Part shown: piece after piece, positions 15,718-24,895 of the stretch | How positions within the stretch are numbered: the first letter of the stretch is position 1 | Layout: each line of letters begins with the position of its first letter | NCBI GenBank assembly: GCA_027488375.1 | Contig: JAIYBW010000004.1 | Location: forward strand, 806,001 to 870,000 | From: Pseudomonadota bacterium | GTDB taxonomy: Bacteria; Bdellovibrionota; Bacteriovoracia; Bacteriovoracales; Bacteriovoracaceae | DNA: 64,000 bases | Reading direction: 5' to 3' | Notes under the pieces: model-generated | The model's database searches: none | Seen by the model: the letters and a program-made list of their open reading frames with translations, nothing else | Told to the model about the DNA's origin: nothing | Translations under genes and position numbers: made by a program

Positions 15718-17083
15718 CACCACGATTACGCTTCACTGGAGCGACAGCAGTTCCCTTCTTATAATCAGCACCAACACCAGAGCGACCACGCCCAGAGGTT
15801 TTAACTCTCTTACCAGCGCGATCCACAAGTTCTGTTTTTGTTTTTGATTTCGAAGTTTGTCCTCTAAAAGTCGCTTGCTTGATCTCAATTTTTTTCTCAA
15901 GACGCTCACGCTGATTTTTAAGTTTTTCTTCAGGGATAATGTCGAGATTCAAATGCTTTTGATTCGCAATCGCTTCATTGATCTGAGTAATCATTTTGTA
16001 ATCATGAGACGCCACGAGATTATACACAATCCCTTTTCGTCCACCGCGGGCCACACGACCGCAGCGGTGAAGATAATAGATCGCCGTTTTTGGTAAACCA
16101 TAATTCACCACCCAAACGAGATCTTTAATATCAATCCCTCTGGCCGCAATATCTGTGGCCACAAGAACTTGCGCCTTCCCTTCAACAAAAGATTTAATGG
16201 CTGATTCTCTTTCCTTAATCTCTAAATCACCGTGCAATATTTTTAACTTAAGCTTCGGCATTTTCTCGGTGAGATATTTAAAAACTTCTTCGGCCTGATT
16301 CTTTTGGTTCGTGAAAATAATTCCACGCCCTTGCGCCTGTTGCTCCATAAACATCCGAACCACCATATTTTTTTCGGCCGGAGTCACAGTCACATTATAC
16401 GTTTCAATTCGGCTTTGAGGAGCATGAGAACCTGTTCCAGTGAGGCGCTCAAAGCGAATCATCGGGAAACGCTCAACGATGAACTGCTCAACTTCAGTTG
16501 GTAAAGTGGCCGTAATGAAACCAAACTGAGTCATGTTCATATCAAAATATTCAATAATAAAATCTAAATCTTTTTTGAAACCCATATCAAACAACTGATC
16601 GGCTTCATCAAAGATCACATACTGCAATTGATTCAAGTTAAGTTCTTTGTGGCGTAGAGCACTTTTAATTCTTGAAGGTGTTGCGATCAACACTTCGTAT
16701 GTTTGCTGGGCCACCGATTTCATCTTGGCATTTGTATCGCCACCAGTAAGTTCACGAACGCGAAGTTTCGTGTGGTGAGAGATCCCTTTAAACACACCAT
16801 AGATTTGCGTCGCGAGTTCTCTCGTTGGCGCCACGATAAGTGCATAAGGTGCACCTTTCATTTTATTTTGAATGCCTTCATCCTCTTTCGTTTTAATCTT
16901 GCTGCAAATAGGAAGGGCATATGAAAGAGTTTTTCCAGAACCAGTTTCCGATAAAACAATAATCGATTTCCGATTTAAGATCTCAGGAATAACCTTCTTC
17001 TGAATTGGTGTAGCGCTTTTAAGGCCCTGTTCTTTAAAAAAAGCCTCTAGTCCAGAGTGCATGGGTGTATCAATAAAAGACAT
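15704..17083 (-). CDS. DEAD-box RNA helicase
   Basis: A 459-residue ATP-dependent RNA helicase of the DEAD family. It has Walker A (SETGSGKT), PTRELA, TPSR, DEAD, a TAT version of motif III, and HRCGRVARGG near the end of the RecA-2 domain. The C-terminal 80 residues are a basic tail rich in Lys, Arg and Gly (RGRSG, KKGTAVAPVKRNRGVKRR), typical of RhlE-like enzymes that bind RNA. An AGGAAAC ribosome site is present. A role in ribosome assembly or mRNA turnover is expected. The last 14 nt overlap the patatin gene. Confidence 0.93.
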   Translation of the reverse strand: MSFIDTPMHSGLEAFFKEQGLKSATPIQKKVIPEILNRKSIIVLSETGSGKTLSYALPICSKIKTKEDEGIQNKMKGAPYALIVAPTRELATQIYGVFKGISHHTKLRVRELTGGDTNAKMKSVAQQTYEVLIATPSRIKSALRHKELNLNQLQYVIFDEADQLFDMGFKKDLDFIIEYFDMNMTQFGFITATLPTEVEQFIVERFPMIRFERLTGTGSHAPQSRIETYNVTVTPAEKNMVVRMFMEQQAQGRGIIFTNQKNQAEEVFKYLTEKMPKLKLKILHGDLEIKERESAIKSFVEGKAQVLVATDIAARGIDIKDLVWVVNYGLPKTAIYYLHRCGRVARGGRKGIVYNLVASHDYKMITQINEAIANQKHLNLDIIPEEKLKNQRERLEKKIEIKQATFRGQTSKSKTKTELVDRAGKRVKTSGRGRSGVGADYKKGTAVAPVKRNRGVKRR

Positions 17084-17233
17084 AAATGTTTCCTAATCTA
17101 ATAATTTTAACTAGGTGGGTATCACCTCTAGTGGAGTTTGTCAGTCGAGAAGGTAAAATATTCTGACTCCCCTTAAATCACCAAACCCATTAGAATCGTT
17201 GGATTATCTCTGCCAACCTAAGGACCTCAGGCC

Positions 17234-18331
17234 ATGCTTAAAAAAATCCTCCACCTCCTTACCATCGCAACTCTTGGACTCTATGCCACTGATTCGAGTG
17301 CGCAGATTTTTAAGCTGACCTTGACACCAGATGGTGGGTTACCTGCTCCACTTGTTACTGCTCTTCAAGCTGAAGTTCAAAAGATCGAGGATGAAATTAA
17401 CGATGGCCTCCCTAGTGCAACAACTCCAGATCGATTAATGGAAGGAATGGCGAACTCATCAGTTATGGCAGGTAAAGGTATTGGTTCAGATTATGCCTCA
17501 AATATGAGTGTCTTTCTTGTGGGTGCAGGCGTTGGCGTTGGAGCTGATCTCGAAAAAAATAAGGAAGCAGACTCTCCCATTTCTGGAGCTGGTATTCAAG
17601 GTGGGCTTATTATTGGTACGAACTTATCTTGGCTTCCAACTAATACCATCCTTGGTTTGGAAACCAAAAAACTGAATGTTTACCTGAATGGGATGAAATA
17701 CAAATATGAAATGAATAATAAGGAGACCAGCGGAAGTGCAGATCTTTCTTCATATGGTGTTCACTTCAGTTATGACTGGATAAAGAGTCGCGGAAATCGT
17801 TTACTTGGTTGGGGTGGTATTAAAATTCACACCGGTTATGAGTATAACCATACAAACTTAAAAGTGAATTCTGCAATCACTAAAGATTTAACTTACGAAG
17901 ATAGTGGTGACACTTATTCTTCTCAAATTTCAGCATCACCAAATGCTGAAATTGATGTGGCCACTCACTCGATCCCTCTAGAAATTTCAACATCAGTCCA
18001 AGTTCTGTATTTCGTCAGCATCTACACTGGACTTGGTGTGGACTACAATATGGGTAAAGCGACAGGTAAAGGAGATCTCAATTCCACAACTTCTACTTTA
18101 TGTCGAAATGACGGCAACGGTACATCAGCAGGATGTGGAACTGGACAGGATGTTGGAGATATTGACACTGAAGCCAACGTTGATGGTAAAGGAAAAGTGA
18201 ACCCATTTTTAACACGCGGATTTGCTGGTGTTCAGTTGAATCTTCCATGGACTCGCGTTTTTGTTCAAGCGGACAAGGCTTTTGGAAATGATCTTGTTGG
18301 AGTTTCTACCGGTCTCCGTTTCGCTTTTTAA
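17234..18331 (+). CDS. Outer-membrane beta-barrel-type exported protein
   Basis: A 365-residue exported protein with a signal peptide ending near DSSAQ. The chain alternates hydrophobic and polar residues in long strands (for example KIHTGYEYNHTNLKV and VLYFVSIYTGLGVDYNMG) and ends in GLRFAF, a C-terminal phenylalanine typical of barrels inserted by BamA. Two cysteines (TLCRNDGNGTSAGCG) probably close a loop. Similar proteins are common in predatory Bdellovibrionota; I cannot name the exact family. An AAGGAC/CAGG ribosome site lies upstream. It overlaps the facing nuclease gene by 26 nt. Confidence 0.72.
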   Translation: MLKKILHLLTIATLGLYATDSSAQIFKLTLTPDGGLPAPLVTALQAEVQKIEDEINDGLPSATTPDRLMEGMANSSVMAGKGIGSDYASNMSVFLVGAGVGVGADLEKNKEADSPISGAGIQGGLIIGTNLSWLPTNTILGLETKKLNVYLNGMKYKYEMNNKETSGSADLSSYGVHFSYDWIKSRGNRLLGWGGIKIHTGYEYNHTNLKVNSAITKDLTYEDSGDTYSSQISASPNAEIDVATHSIPLEISTSVQVLYFVSIYTGLGVDYNMGKATGKGDLNSTTSTLCRNDGNGTSAGCGTGQDVGDIDTEANVDGKGKVNPFLTRGFAGVQLNLPWTRVFVQADKAFGNDLVGVSTGLRFAF

Positions 18332-18833
18332 CTCTCCCCTTTCTCCAAGCCTTTGGTTGCTTAATGCCGCCAAAGGCCCAGTAACCTCGCCTCTTATTTT
18401 TCGCCTCCATCATCGCCTTCAAAAAAAGATATTTCGCGGCCACTGATTCAAACTTCGCATACGGATAAAGACTCGCGCATCCTTGCCTTACTAGCTTGAT
18501 GGCCACGTGATCAAGATCTCCTAACATTCGATGGTAAATGTCGTAACCGTGAAGTCTTAAAATCCCCGTTGAGCTTAGATTTTTTTTCAGACAAGTTTGG
18601 GCAAGTTGGCCCGCCCCCGGTTTTCCATTCCAAAAGGGTTGCATGAGTTCCGGCGCATCGATAGGTGAAAGCCTCAGCTTCTGAGACCAGTTGCCCTTTT
18701 GAACCAGCACCGTATCCCCATCATAAACCTTTAAAATCCTGACCCTCATTTCAAGGGGCCAGAGGTCTGTAAGATCTACTCGAACTAGAAAAAGGCTCAA
18801 CAAAGGCACAAGGATTTGATAAGGTCGGCGCAT
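18306..18833 (-). CDS. Thermonuclease-family (SNase-like) protein, exported or membrane-anchored
   Basis: A 175-residue protein of the staphylococcal-nuclease family. The start at the ATG at 18833 has an AAGGAAG ribosome site. It begins with a basic region and one hydrophobic segment (YQILVPLLSLFLVRV), either a signal or an anchor. The SNase domain has RILKVYDGDTV, RLSPIDAPE and YHRMLGDL, carrying the calcium-binding Asp residues and the catalytic Arg/Glu positions. It would hydrolyse DNA or RNA outside the cytoplasm, which suits a predator or scavenger. It overlaps the outer-membrane gene by 26 nt at its 3' end. Confidence 0.8.
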   Translation of the reverse strand: MRRPYQILVPLLSLFLVRVDLTDLWPLEMRVRILKVYDGDTVLVQKGNWSQKLRLSPIDAPELMQPFWNGKPGAGQLAQTCLKKNLSSTGILRLHGYDIYHRMLGDLDHVAIKLVRQGCASLYPYAKFESVAAKYLFLKAMMEAKNKRRGYWAFGGIKQPKAWRKGRVKKRNGDR

Positions 18834-18904
18834 TCGTACTTCCTTACTGGAAATGCAGGCGGCTTGCCGTCTTGAAAACAACTTATGCCAAGGATAGTTC
18901 TTTT

Positions 18905-20035
18905 ATGAATGTTCGTTCAGATGTAAACCAGCACTTTAAATTCACTCTCCAACACGTTGATAAAAATTGTGGCGCTCGGGCCGGAATTATTCATACACCT
19001 CACGGTGATATTGAGACTCCTGTCTTCATGCCCGTTGGAACTCACGGCGCGATCAAGGCCCTTCAGCCTAAAGAACTCGTTGATCTTAATATTCAAATCA
19101 TGCTCTCAAATACTTATCATCTTCACTTAACTCCAGGCTCAGAGCTGGTGGCGAAGGCCGGAGGATTGCATAAGTTTATGGGATGGGATCGCCCTATCCT
19201 CACAGACTCAGGTGGCTTCCAGGTTTTTTCTCTTCAGAAAAATTCCATTACTGAAGAAGGGGCCAACTTCAAGGGAGCAAAAGGAGAGAACGTTCTCCTC
19301 ACGCCAGAAATCTCCATTCAAGTTCAGCAAAATCTTGGGTCAGATATCATGATGGCCTTTGATGAATGTATTCCATATCCAGCGACAGAAAAATATGTCG
19401 AAAACTCTATCGCCAGAACTCACCGCTGGCTCGATCGCTGTATCGAGGCATGGAATAATCCAAAGCAAGCGCTTTTTGGAATTGTTCAGGGTGGTGTTTA
19501 TGATAAATACCGCGAAATCTGTATCGAAGAAGTCACAAAAAGAAATCTACCAGGATACGCTATTGGTGGAGTTTCCGTCGGTGAAGGTCCTGAGCATATG
19601 GAAAAAGTAGTTAAATTCACCGCACCCCTTATGCCAAAAGATAAGCCCCGCTACGTGATGGGTGTTGGTATGCCTGAGGATCTTCTTATGATCTGGGAAA
19701 ATGGCATAGACATGAGTGACTGTATCATACCGACGAAATTTGCTCGTGGTGGTACTCTCTTCACGAACCGCGGAAAAATCCGCATTGAACACAAAAATTA
19801 TCGCAGAGACTTTTTTCCAATTGAGCCTAATTTAAAAGACTATGTGAATACAAACTTCACACGGGCCTATATCAAGCATCTATTTGACTCAAATGAGATT
19901 TTGGGACAAATCCTCGCCACGGCCCACAACATTTCTTTTTATAAGTCACTTGCCTCAAGAGCGAGACAAGCGATCCTTGAGGATCGTTATCTCGAATTTA
20001 AAAAGCAATTTCTCGATGGATACAAAAGAGATTAA
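18905..20035 (+). CDS. tgt: Queuine tRNA-ribosyltransferase (Tgt) lacking the zinc cysteines
   Basis: A 376-residue enzyme that exchanges guanine-34 for a queuosine precursor in tRNA. Catalytic features are intact: DSGGFQVFSL, MAFDECIPYP, AIGGVSVGEG and GIDMSDCIIPT with the nucleophilic aspartate. The C-terminal zinc site is altered. Where E. coli Tgt has PECDCYTCRNY, this protein has PNLKDYVNTNF, so all three cysteines are replaced by Leu, Asp and Asn, while the downstream histidine in IKHL is kept. I chose the ATG at 18905, which fits the family length. It partners functionally with QueE at 6151. Zinc loss could affect folding or dimerisation, or define a zinc-independent subgroup. Confidence 0.9.
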   Translation: MNVRSDVNQHFKFTLQHVDKNCGARAGIIHTPHGDIETPVFMPVGTHGAIKALQPKELVDLNIQIMLSNTYHLHLTPGSELVAKAGGLHKFMGWDRPILTDSGGFQVFSLQKNSITEEGANFKGAKGENVLLTPEISIQVQQNLGSDIMMAFDECIPYPATEKYVENSIARTHRWLDRCIEAWNNPKQALFGIVQGGVYDKYREICIEEVTKRNLPGYAIGGVSVGEGPEHMEKVVKFTAPLMPKDKPRYVMGVGMPEDLLMIWENGIDMSDCIIPTKFARGGTLFTNRGKIRIEHKNYRRDFFPIEPNLKDYVNTNFTRAYIKHLFDSNEILGQILATAHNISFYKSLASRARQAILEDRYLEFKKQFLDGYKRD

Positions 20036-22623
20036 AAGTGCTCTTTAAAAATCTTGAGTTGCAGACGACGGCGGGAAAGATCGAGCTTCGACTTCAGGGC
20101 AGCCACGTCGATTTGAAATTTAATAACCAGTGGATCTGCTTGAAATTCTCTTACGGCCTGAGATTCAAGATTCGCCCAAGCATTGAGTAAACAATCCTCT
20201 CGATCTTTTTTAAATTTAGTTCTATTTAAACTCGTATCTACAGGATAAGGGACAAGACATTTCTTGGCCTCCTCAACTCCAAGAGAATAAATTCGTGATT
20301 CTAAATTTGTATAAGATTTAGAAGTCAGCTCAGATTTTGATCTTTCAATCCAATCGAGATAACTAGAAGACTGAGTTATATTGAAGCAAACATCTTTGAC
20401 CAGCTGACTAAAGACCACAGATTTCTGGTCATAAAGGACTGAGAAACTTATTTCTTTAAGGGCTTTTTTCTGACAATCACGTTGAATATTTAAATCAGAA
20501 ACCACATCTGAGACCCAGTTAAAATCAGCAGTCATTTTAGCTCTTAGAGGAGCAACTTCTTTATCTGTAAAAGCTTGAAGAACAAGGGCTTCTTTTTTGC
20601 GGGCCTCCATCAATAAAGTTTCTAAACTATTTAAAAACTCTGGCACGACTTCTGCTTTAATAAGAATTTCTTCTTTCGGATGCTGAATTTTCTCCCCTCT
20701 ATAAGAGAGCTGCTTTACTAATCCTTCGACTTCAAAATTAAAATTTTCATTGAGACAATTATACAGAGAACTAATCAAATATCCTTCTCTGACCGTGAAA
20801 ATACGTCCTCTTGGGGAGGCATCATCCGAAGGAAGTAATTCATGACATGATTCCCATAGTTTTTTCGCAGCTGATTCGACGCCTAACTTTTCTGATTGGA
20901 TAAACGCCTTGTAGTAAGTAGAAAGATAATTCTTTATGCTTTCAAATGTATGGGCTTCACTATAAAGGCGTGCCAGGTCTTCACTATGAGCTTCAGGCAA
21001 ATCTAAAGAAGCCAAAGAATTGATAACTTTTTTATTAACCTCTTCTCGGTAACATGATTCTTCTTCCTCAGGATCTCCGCATGTTAGAAAAGCATCAATG
21101 GCCATTTCTTTTTCAGGAATTTTTTCCATGAAAGATTGGACTTTCGCAAAATAACCAGGATCCATTTGTAGCTGCTTAAGATACTTATTTAAATAACTGC
21201 GTGCCTCAATCTTAAAAAGAACATCCCATTCATCTTTTGCTTGATAAGCATTCAGGATTGAGCACCCCTCGATTTCTTTCGTCTTAATTTCAGAAGAGAT
21301 GTCTAGTGATAATTCATTGGCCCGAGACCCTAAACACTGCACCATGGCCGGCAAAACAGGAACGATGAAATCACTTTTTGTGAAATAAGATGACTTGTAA
21401 GCTTGAGTCGTTCTTGAACATTCTTCAACCATCTGAAAAGACCGCGAAGATAATTCAGAAGATTTTTTGGCGAGCCAATTCTTCATCAGCTCTTTATTTT
21501 CAAAACTACTATCAAAGAAATATTTATCTGAAACAAAATTCCAATGATCTTCTGATATAGATTTTCTGGTTTTTGTCCCTTCTAATCTAAAAAGTGAAAT
21601 AGTTTCTGCAAAATTTTCAGCAGGTGAAGTCCCGGCATAGCTTGAAACCAGTTTTATCCCATCATGATGTTCCCACTGCCGAACAGTCTTACCAGACTCA
21701 TCTTTAAACTCTTTGAGATAAAATTTAGCGACATCAAGGTAATCTTTCTCGGAAGAGCGATAAATACCTTTTTTCTCTCGTCCCTGGTGATAGTCCAATT
21801 GGTGAGTTATTTCGTGCATGACTGCTTGGTAAAAATAGCCAAAGTCTTTATCTGAGCTAACTTGAAGACAAAGATCTTGAAGAATCACATAGCCAGACGA
21901 CCACGCAAGGCCACAGGTTTCTCCAAATCCACCACCGCCATTTTTCCGTTCTTCCACTTCAAAATCAAAACTTTCACCCTGAGGCACGCGATGAATTTCT
22001 GTAAAATCTAAAAGTCTTGTATGAGGCTCCCTTAAGAGTTGCAAGAGACGCCAAAAAGCATAGAGTTCATTTTCTTTATAGAGATAGGCCGAGACTGGAA
22101 ATTCTTTGCCATTATAGATACCAGGCTTCGACTGAGATTTTGCATTATAAACAGTATTTGTCGCTGCGAGAAGGTTCCCCATTTTGAGGTACCACAAGTA
22201 GTGAACATACCCAGCGACATCTCCCTCTTTCTGATAAATTTTATTGAACACACAGGGAACGTCTTTACATGAGGAAAAATCAAAAGCCTGAGTATTATTG
22301 AGATCACCTAATCTATTGCCGTACTTCTTCAGAAAATTGGCCTGAGGGACCGGAAGAGATGAGAGATCTAAATGTTTCCATTTCCCAGAGACCTTATTTA
22401 AGTTTAAAAACTTATCTTCGATCTCTTTAATTTCTTTTTTAACAACTTCAACGGAGAAAACATCTTTAAGGCATTTTTGGGCCTCAATGGTGGCCACATG
22501 ACGGGCCATTTCTTGTTTGGGATGCTGTGAAATTTTTTTGATGAGTAAATGGCCTGAGGGTTTTGAGCAACTCACCAAATTTAACATCAGAGTAAAAAAG
22601 ACGATAAAACTAACGGACTTCAT
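20032..22623 (-). CDS. Large lipoprotein with HExxH metallopeptidase-like motif
   Basis: An 863-residue lipoprotein (lipobox LVSC after a 19-residue signal). Residues 270 to 274 form HEITH, in VMHEITHQLDYHQ, and a candidate third ligand lies 62 residues later in SPAENFAETISLF (E336 or E340). This arrangement is that of gluzincin-type zinc peptidases, but the family is not recognised. The C-terminal 500 residues are helical, charged and contain about ten cysteines. The gene overlaps the upstream small lipoprotein gene by 14 nt, so the two form an operon, which has a FliA-like -10 box. A periplasmic or surface protease is likely, with unknown substrate. Confidence 0.7.
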   Translation of the reverse strand: MKSVSFIVFFTLMLNLVSCSKPSGHLLIKKISQHPKQEMARHVATIEAQKCLKDVFSVEVVKKEIKEIEDKFLNLNKVSGKWKHLDLSSLPVPQANFLKKYGNRLGDLNNTQAFDFSSCKDVPCVFNKIYQKEGDVAGYVHYLWYLKMGNLLAATNTVYNAKSQSKPGIYNGKEFPVSAYLYKENELYAFWRLLQLLREPHTRLLDFTEIHRVPQGESFDFEVEERKNGGGGFGETCGLAWSSGYVILQDLCLQVSSDKDFGYFYQAVMHEITHQLDYHQGREKKGIYRSSEKDYLDVAKFYLKEFKDESGKTVRQWEHHDGIKLVSSYAGTSPAENFAETISLFRLEGTKTRKSISEDHWNFVSDKYFFDSSFENKELMKNWLAKKSSELSSRSFQMVEECSRTTQAYKSSYFTKSDFIVPVLPAMVQCLGSRANELSLDISSEIKTKEIEGCSILNAYQAKDEWDVLFKIEARSYLNKYLKQLQMDPGYFAKVQSFMEKIPEKEMAIDAFLTCGDPEEEESCYREEVNKKVINSLASLDLPEAHSEDLARLYSEAHTFESIKNYLSTYYKAFIQSEKLGVESAAKKLWESCHELLPSDDASPRGRIFTVREGYLISSLYNCLNENFNFEVEGLVKQLSYRGEKIQHPKEEILIKAEVVPEFLNSLETLLMEARKKEALVLQAFTDKEVAPLRAKMTADFNWVSDVVSDLNIQRDCQKKALKEISFSVLYDQKSVVFSQLVKDVCFNITQSSSYLDWIERSKSELTSKSYTNLESRIYSLGVEEAKKCLVPYPVDTSLNRTKFKKDREDCLLNAWANLESQAVREFQADPLVIKFQIDVAALKSKLDLSRRRLQLKIFKEHF

Positions 22624-23032
22624 ATTCCACCACTCTTGAAATAAGGTCCGAACCTTGAGTATAAATCACAGAGATTCCCGACTCAGGACAAGCAAGTTCT
22701 ATTTCTCCGGGAGTGTGAGAACCAGGAATTTTATCGAGGTCTTTTGAAATAGTGAGGCAATCTTTAAACTTATGTTTCCAAAAAATAAGAAGTTGTTCAT
22801 CACCTTGTGGGGCCTTAAAACTCGAAACAACCACATCTCCTTTAAGCTGATATTTTTCATCATTCTCATAGACCATGACCTGTCCGTCTTTCACTGGAAT
22901 CTTATCTTCTTTTAAAGGCTCACCTTTGACGGCCACGAGCTCGGCACGAGTCGTGACCCCCATTTTGACGGAAGTATTTTTCTGTCCACAGGAAGACATG
23001 AGAATAAAAAAGAGAATGAAATAGGCGCGCAT
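22610..23032 (-). CDS. Small lipoprotein, possibly BamE/SmpA-like
   Basis: A 140-residue lipoprotein with lipobox MSSC. The mature part starts with KMGVTTRAELVAVKGEPLKED, which resembles the helical hook of BamE/SmpA-type domains (G-x-T-xx-E-L---G-P), followed by a beta sheet. Two cysteines may be paired. It has a near-perfect AAGGAG ribosome site 7 nt before the ATG, overlaps the HExxH lipoprotein gene and heads that operon. Its upstream region carries both a GCCGATAA box and a 9-bp inverted repeat that covers the ribosome site. Confidence 0.65.
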   Translation of the reverse strand: MRAYFILFFILMSSCGQKNTSVKMGVTTRAELVAVKGEPLKEDKIPVKDGQVMVYENDEKYQLKGDVVVSSFKAPQGDEQLLIFWKHKFKDCLTISKDLDKIPGSHTPGEIELACPESGISVIYTQGSDLISRVVEYEVR

Positions 23033-23033
23033 G

Positions 23034-23067
23034 AGTATCTCCTTAGATGCTTATCGGCGGAGATACT
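23034..23067 (-). promoter_or_regulatory. Inverted repeat that includes the ribosome site of the 23032 gene
   Basis: AGTATCTCC and GGAGATACT, 9 bp perfect, 16 nt apart. On the minus strand the 3' arm contains the Shine-Dalgarno of the small lipoprotein gene. If the message starts upstream, the ribosome site would be hidden in a stem. Confidence 0.4.
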
Positions 23068-23077
23068 TAACCACTAA
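23051..23077 (-). promoter_or_regulatory. FliA-like promoter (weak -35) of the lipoprotein operon
   Basis: GCCGATAA on the minus strand matches the FliA -10 consensus completely. The -35 (TTAGTGGT) at 11 nt is poor. A start from it would leave about 11 nt of leader, just enough for the AAGGAG site. Confidence 0.35.
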
Positions 23078-23113
23078 AGTCAGTTATACGCTTTCTCTTT
23101 ATAAATCAGTGAC

Positions 23114-24229
23114 TTACTGATCCTCAACGGCCAGTGAAATGATCTGGGTCAGCTTCTCAAGATTCTCATAACTCACATTATGAAAAAGCCCGATTCTGAA
23201 TTGATTGCGCCCTAATTTTCGATAAGCATCGATATCATAAACGACACCTTGAGCTCGTAGAGATTGGGCAAGATCATCGGCCTTAAATTTTTCATCGAGA
23301 TCAATAGTGGCCACGGCAATAGAGCGAAATTTTTCTTCTTCGATGAAAGGTTTTAAGTAGGATTTTGAATTGGCCCAACCATACATCAGATCTGCTTTTC
23401 TTTTTGCTTCTTTAACAACAGCTTCCTCACCTAATTTATTCATGAGTTTGACTTGTTCATTTAAAAAGAAAATCGTAGAGATCGCCGGTGTATTATAAGT
23501 TTGATTTTGTCTTGAATTATCGATGGCGTGAGTCCACTTAAATGATTCAGGAATAAAACGAGATGAATCTTTTGCTATTTTCTGGGCCCGCTCAATCGCC
23601 TTTGGTGACATGATCGCCACATAAAATCCCCCCTCAGAAGCAAAGACTTTTTGAGGAGAAAAATAATAAAGATCTGATTTTTTAAAATCGATTTTAATCT
23701 GACCTGCGCCAGAAGTGGCATCGATCGCAAGCAAACAATCCTGAGGCACATCAGGAAGTTCTGAGAGCATCACACCCGTTGATGTTTCATTCAGAGTGCA
23801 GGCTATAAAATCTGATCCTTTCTTGTATTCTGGATTAATTCCTTTTCCAAAGTCGACTTTACTGATTTCAGGTTGAAGCCATGGAATATTTTTATTTGCG
23901 CGAAACCACTTATCGGAAAATTCTCCGCAAACAAAGTGATGAGGATTTTTTTCAATCAATCCCAATCCAATCATATCCCAAAGAAGAGTCGCCCCTCCAT
24001 TTCCAATGACCACTTCATAATCAGTTGGAAGTTTAAAATAAGCCTTTATGCCTTCTTGCATTTCTTGAACGACTTTACGAACAGCTTCCCTCCGATGACT
24101 TGTTCCCAGGAGTTCATGACCAGTTTTGGCCAATTTTTCAACTGCTTCAATCGGGATCAAAGAGGGCCCAACCCCAAACCGAGGATCTGAGGGGGTAAGA
24201 TTTTTCGGGACCTTAAAGCTTTCAAACAT
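23114..24229 (-). CDS. serC: Phosphoserine aminotransferase SerC
   Basis: A 371-residue PLP-dependent class V aminotransferase that makes phosphoserine from 3-phosphohydroxypyruvate. The pattern FGVGPSLIPIEAV, LLGTSHRREAV, IGNGGATLLWDM and YYFSPQKVFASEGG (with the PLP lysine) is that of the mycobacterial/archaeal-like SerC branch. I chose the ATG at 24229, which has a GGAG ribosome site; the frame extends to 24292 without support. It lies 81 bp before the small lipoprotein gene on the same strand, and is followed by no clear partner of the serine pathway. Confidence 0.9.
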   Translation of the reverse strand: MFESFKVPKNLTPSDPRFGVGPSLIPIEAVEKLAKTGHELLGTSHRREAVRKVVQEMQEGIKAYFKLPTDYEVVIGNGGATLLWDMIGLGLIEKNPHHFVCGEFSDKWFRANKNIPWLQPEISKVDFGKGINPEYKKGSDFIACTLNETSTGVMLSELPDVPQDCLLAIDATSGAGQIKIDFKKSDLYYFSPQKVFASEGGFYVAIMSPKAIERAQKIAKDSSRFIPESFKWTHAIDNSRQNQTYNTPAISTIFFLNEQVKLMNKLGEEAVVKEAKRKADLMYGWANSKSYLKPFIEEEKFRSIAVATIDLDEKFKADDLAQSLRAQGVVYDIDAYRKLGRNQFRIGLFHNVSYENLEKLTQIISLAVEDQ

Positions 24230-24298
24230 AAATTTCTCCACAAAAGTGCTCGCTCTATGATAGCGAGGGCCAAAGAAATTTGGTAGCTTCATGAGTAC

Positions 24299-24895
24299 AT
24301 GAAACTTATTTTAATTCTTTGCCTTAACTTATTGATCTGGGCCAACACTGCGCAAGGTGGCACTAAGCTATTAGAAAATAAAAAACTCTACTTTAATTTA
24401 GGCTCTCACACTGAATTCTATAATGCTGTTCAAAATGATGACTCAGGTGGTCTGCGAAAATTTGATTTCGCCCCAACTGTTGGCGTGGGACTTTTATGGC
24501 CTACGCAATCTCAGTTTTCATTTTTACCGGAATTTAACTGGGTGCTGCCACAGACCATGGAAAACTCCCACATCATGATTAACACCTTCATGCTGAGGGC
24601 CGATGCTGGTTACGATCTTGTTTCTTGGCTGCGTTTGAGATTAGGAACATCTCTGATGTGGCAAAACCAACAGGGCAAGGGCGGAACCGCTCAGATGAAT
24701 AATGGGAATACCACTTCTAATTTTTATTACCCTGATGAAAACCGCTCAAGTCTCAATAACACTCTTGATTTTGGTTTTGAAACTCTCTTTGATTCTTTTG
24801 CCATAAGACTTCAAGTTTATACTTACTCTGTTTTCAAAAAAGAACAGCGGCAATTTTCTTATACCCTTTTTGCAAGCTATTACTGGGACAAATAA
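24299..24895 (+). CDS. Exported beta-barrel-like protein coupled to the matrixin
   Basis: A 198-residue exported protein with a signal peptide (LILILCLNLLIWANTAQG). The remainder has alternating strands (TVGVGLLWPTQSQFSFLPEF, FAIRLQVYTYSVF) and ends in ASYYWDK, in keeping with an eight-stranded outer-membrane barrel. No recognised family. Its stop overlaps the start of the matrixin gene by one base (TAATG), so the two are translated together. It may present, secrete or anchor the protease, but only the arrangement supports this. No strong ribosome site is seen. Confidence 0.65.
   Translation: MKLILILCLNLLIWANTAQGGTKLLENKKLYFNLGSHTEFYNAVQNDDSGGLRKFDFAPTVGVGLLWPTQSQFSFLPEFNWVLPQTMENSHIMINTFMLRADAGYDLVSWLRLRLGTSLMWQNQQGKGGTAQMNNGNTTSNFYYPDENRSSLNNTLDFGFETLFDSFAIRLQVYTYSVFKKEQRQFSYTLFASYYWDK

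Noticed and set aside
15587-16955. CCGATAA boxes at about 15587, 15711 and 16949
   Set aside because: They are inside the patatin and helicase genes, with no start codon downstream in the right place; taken as chance.
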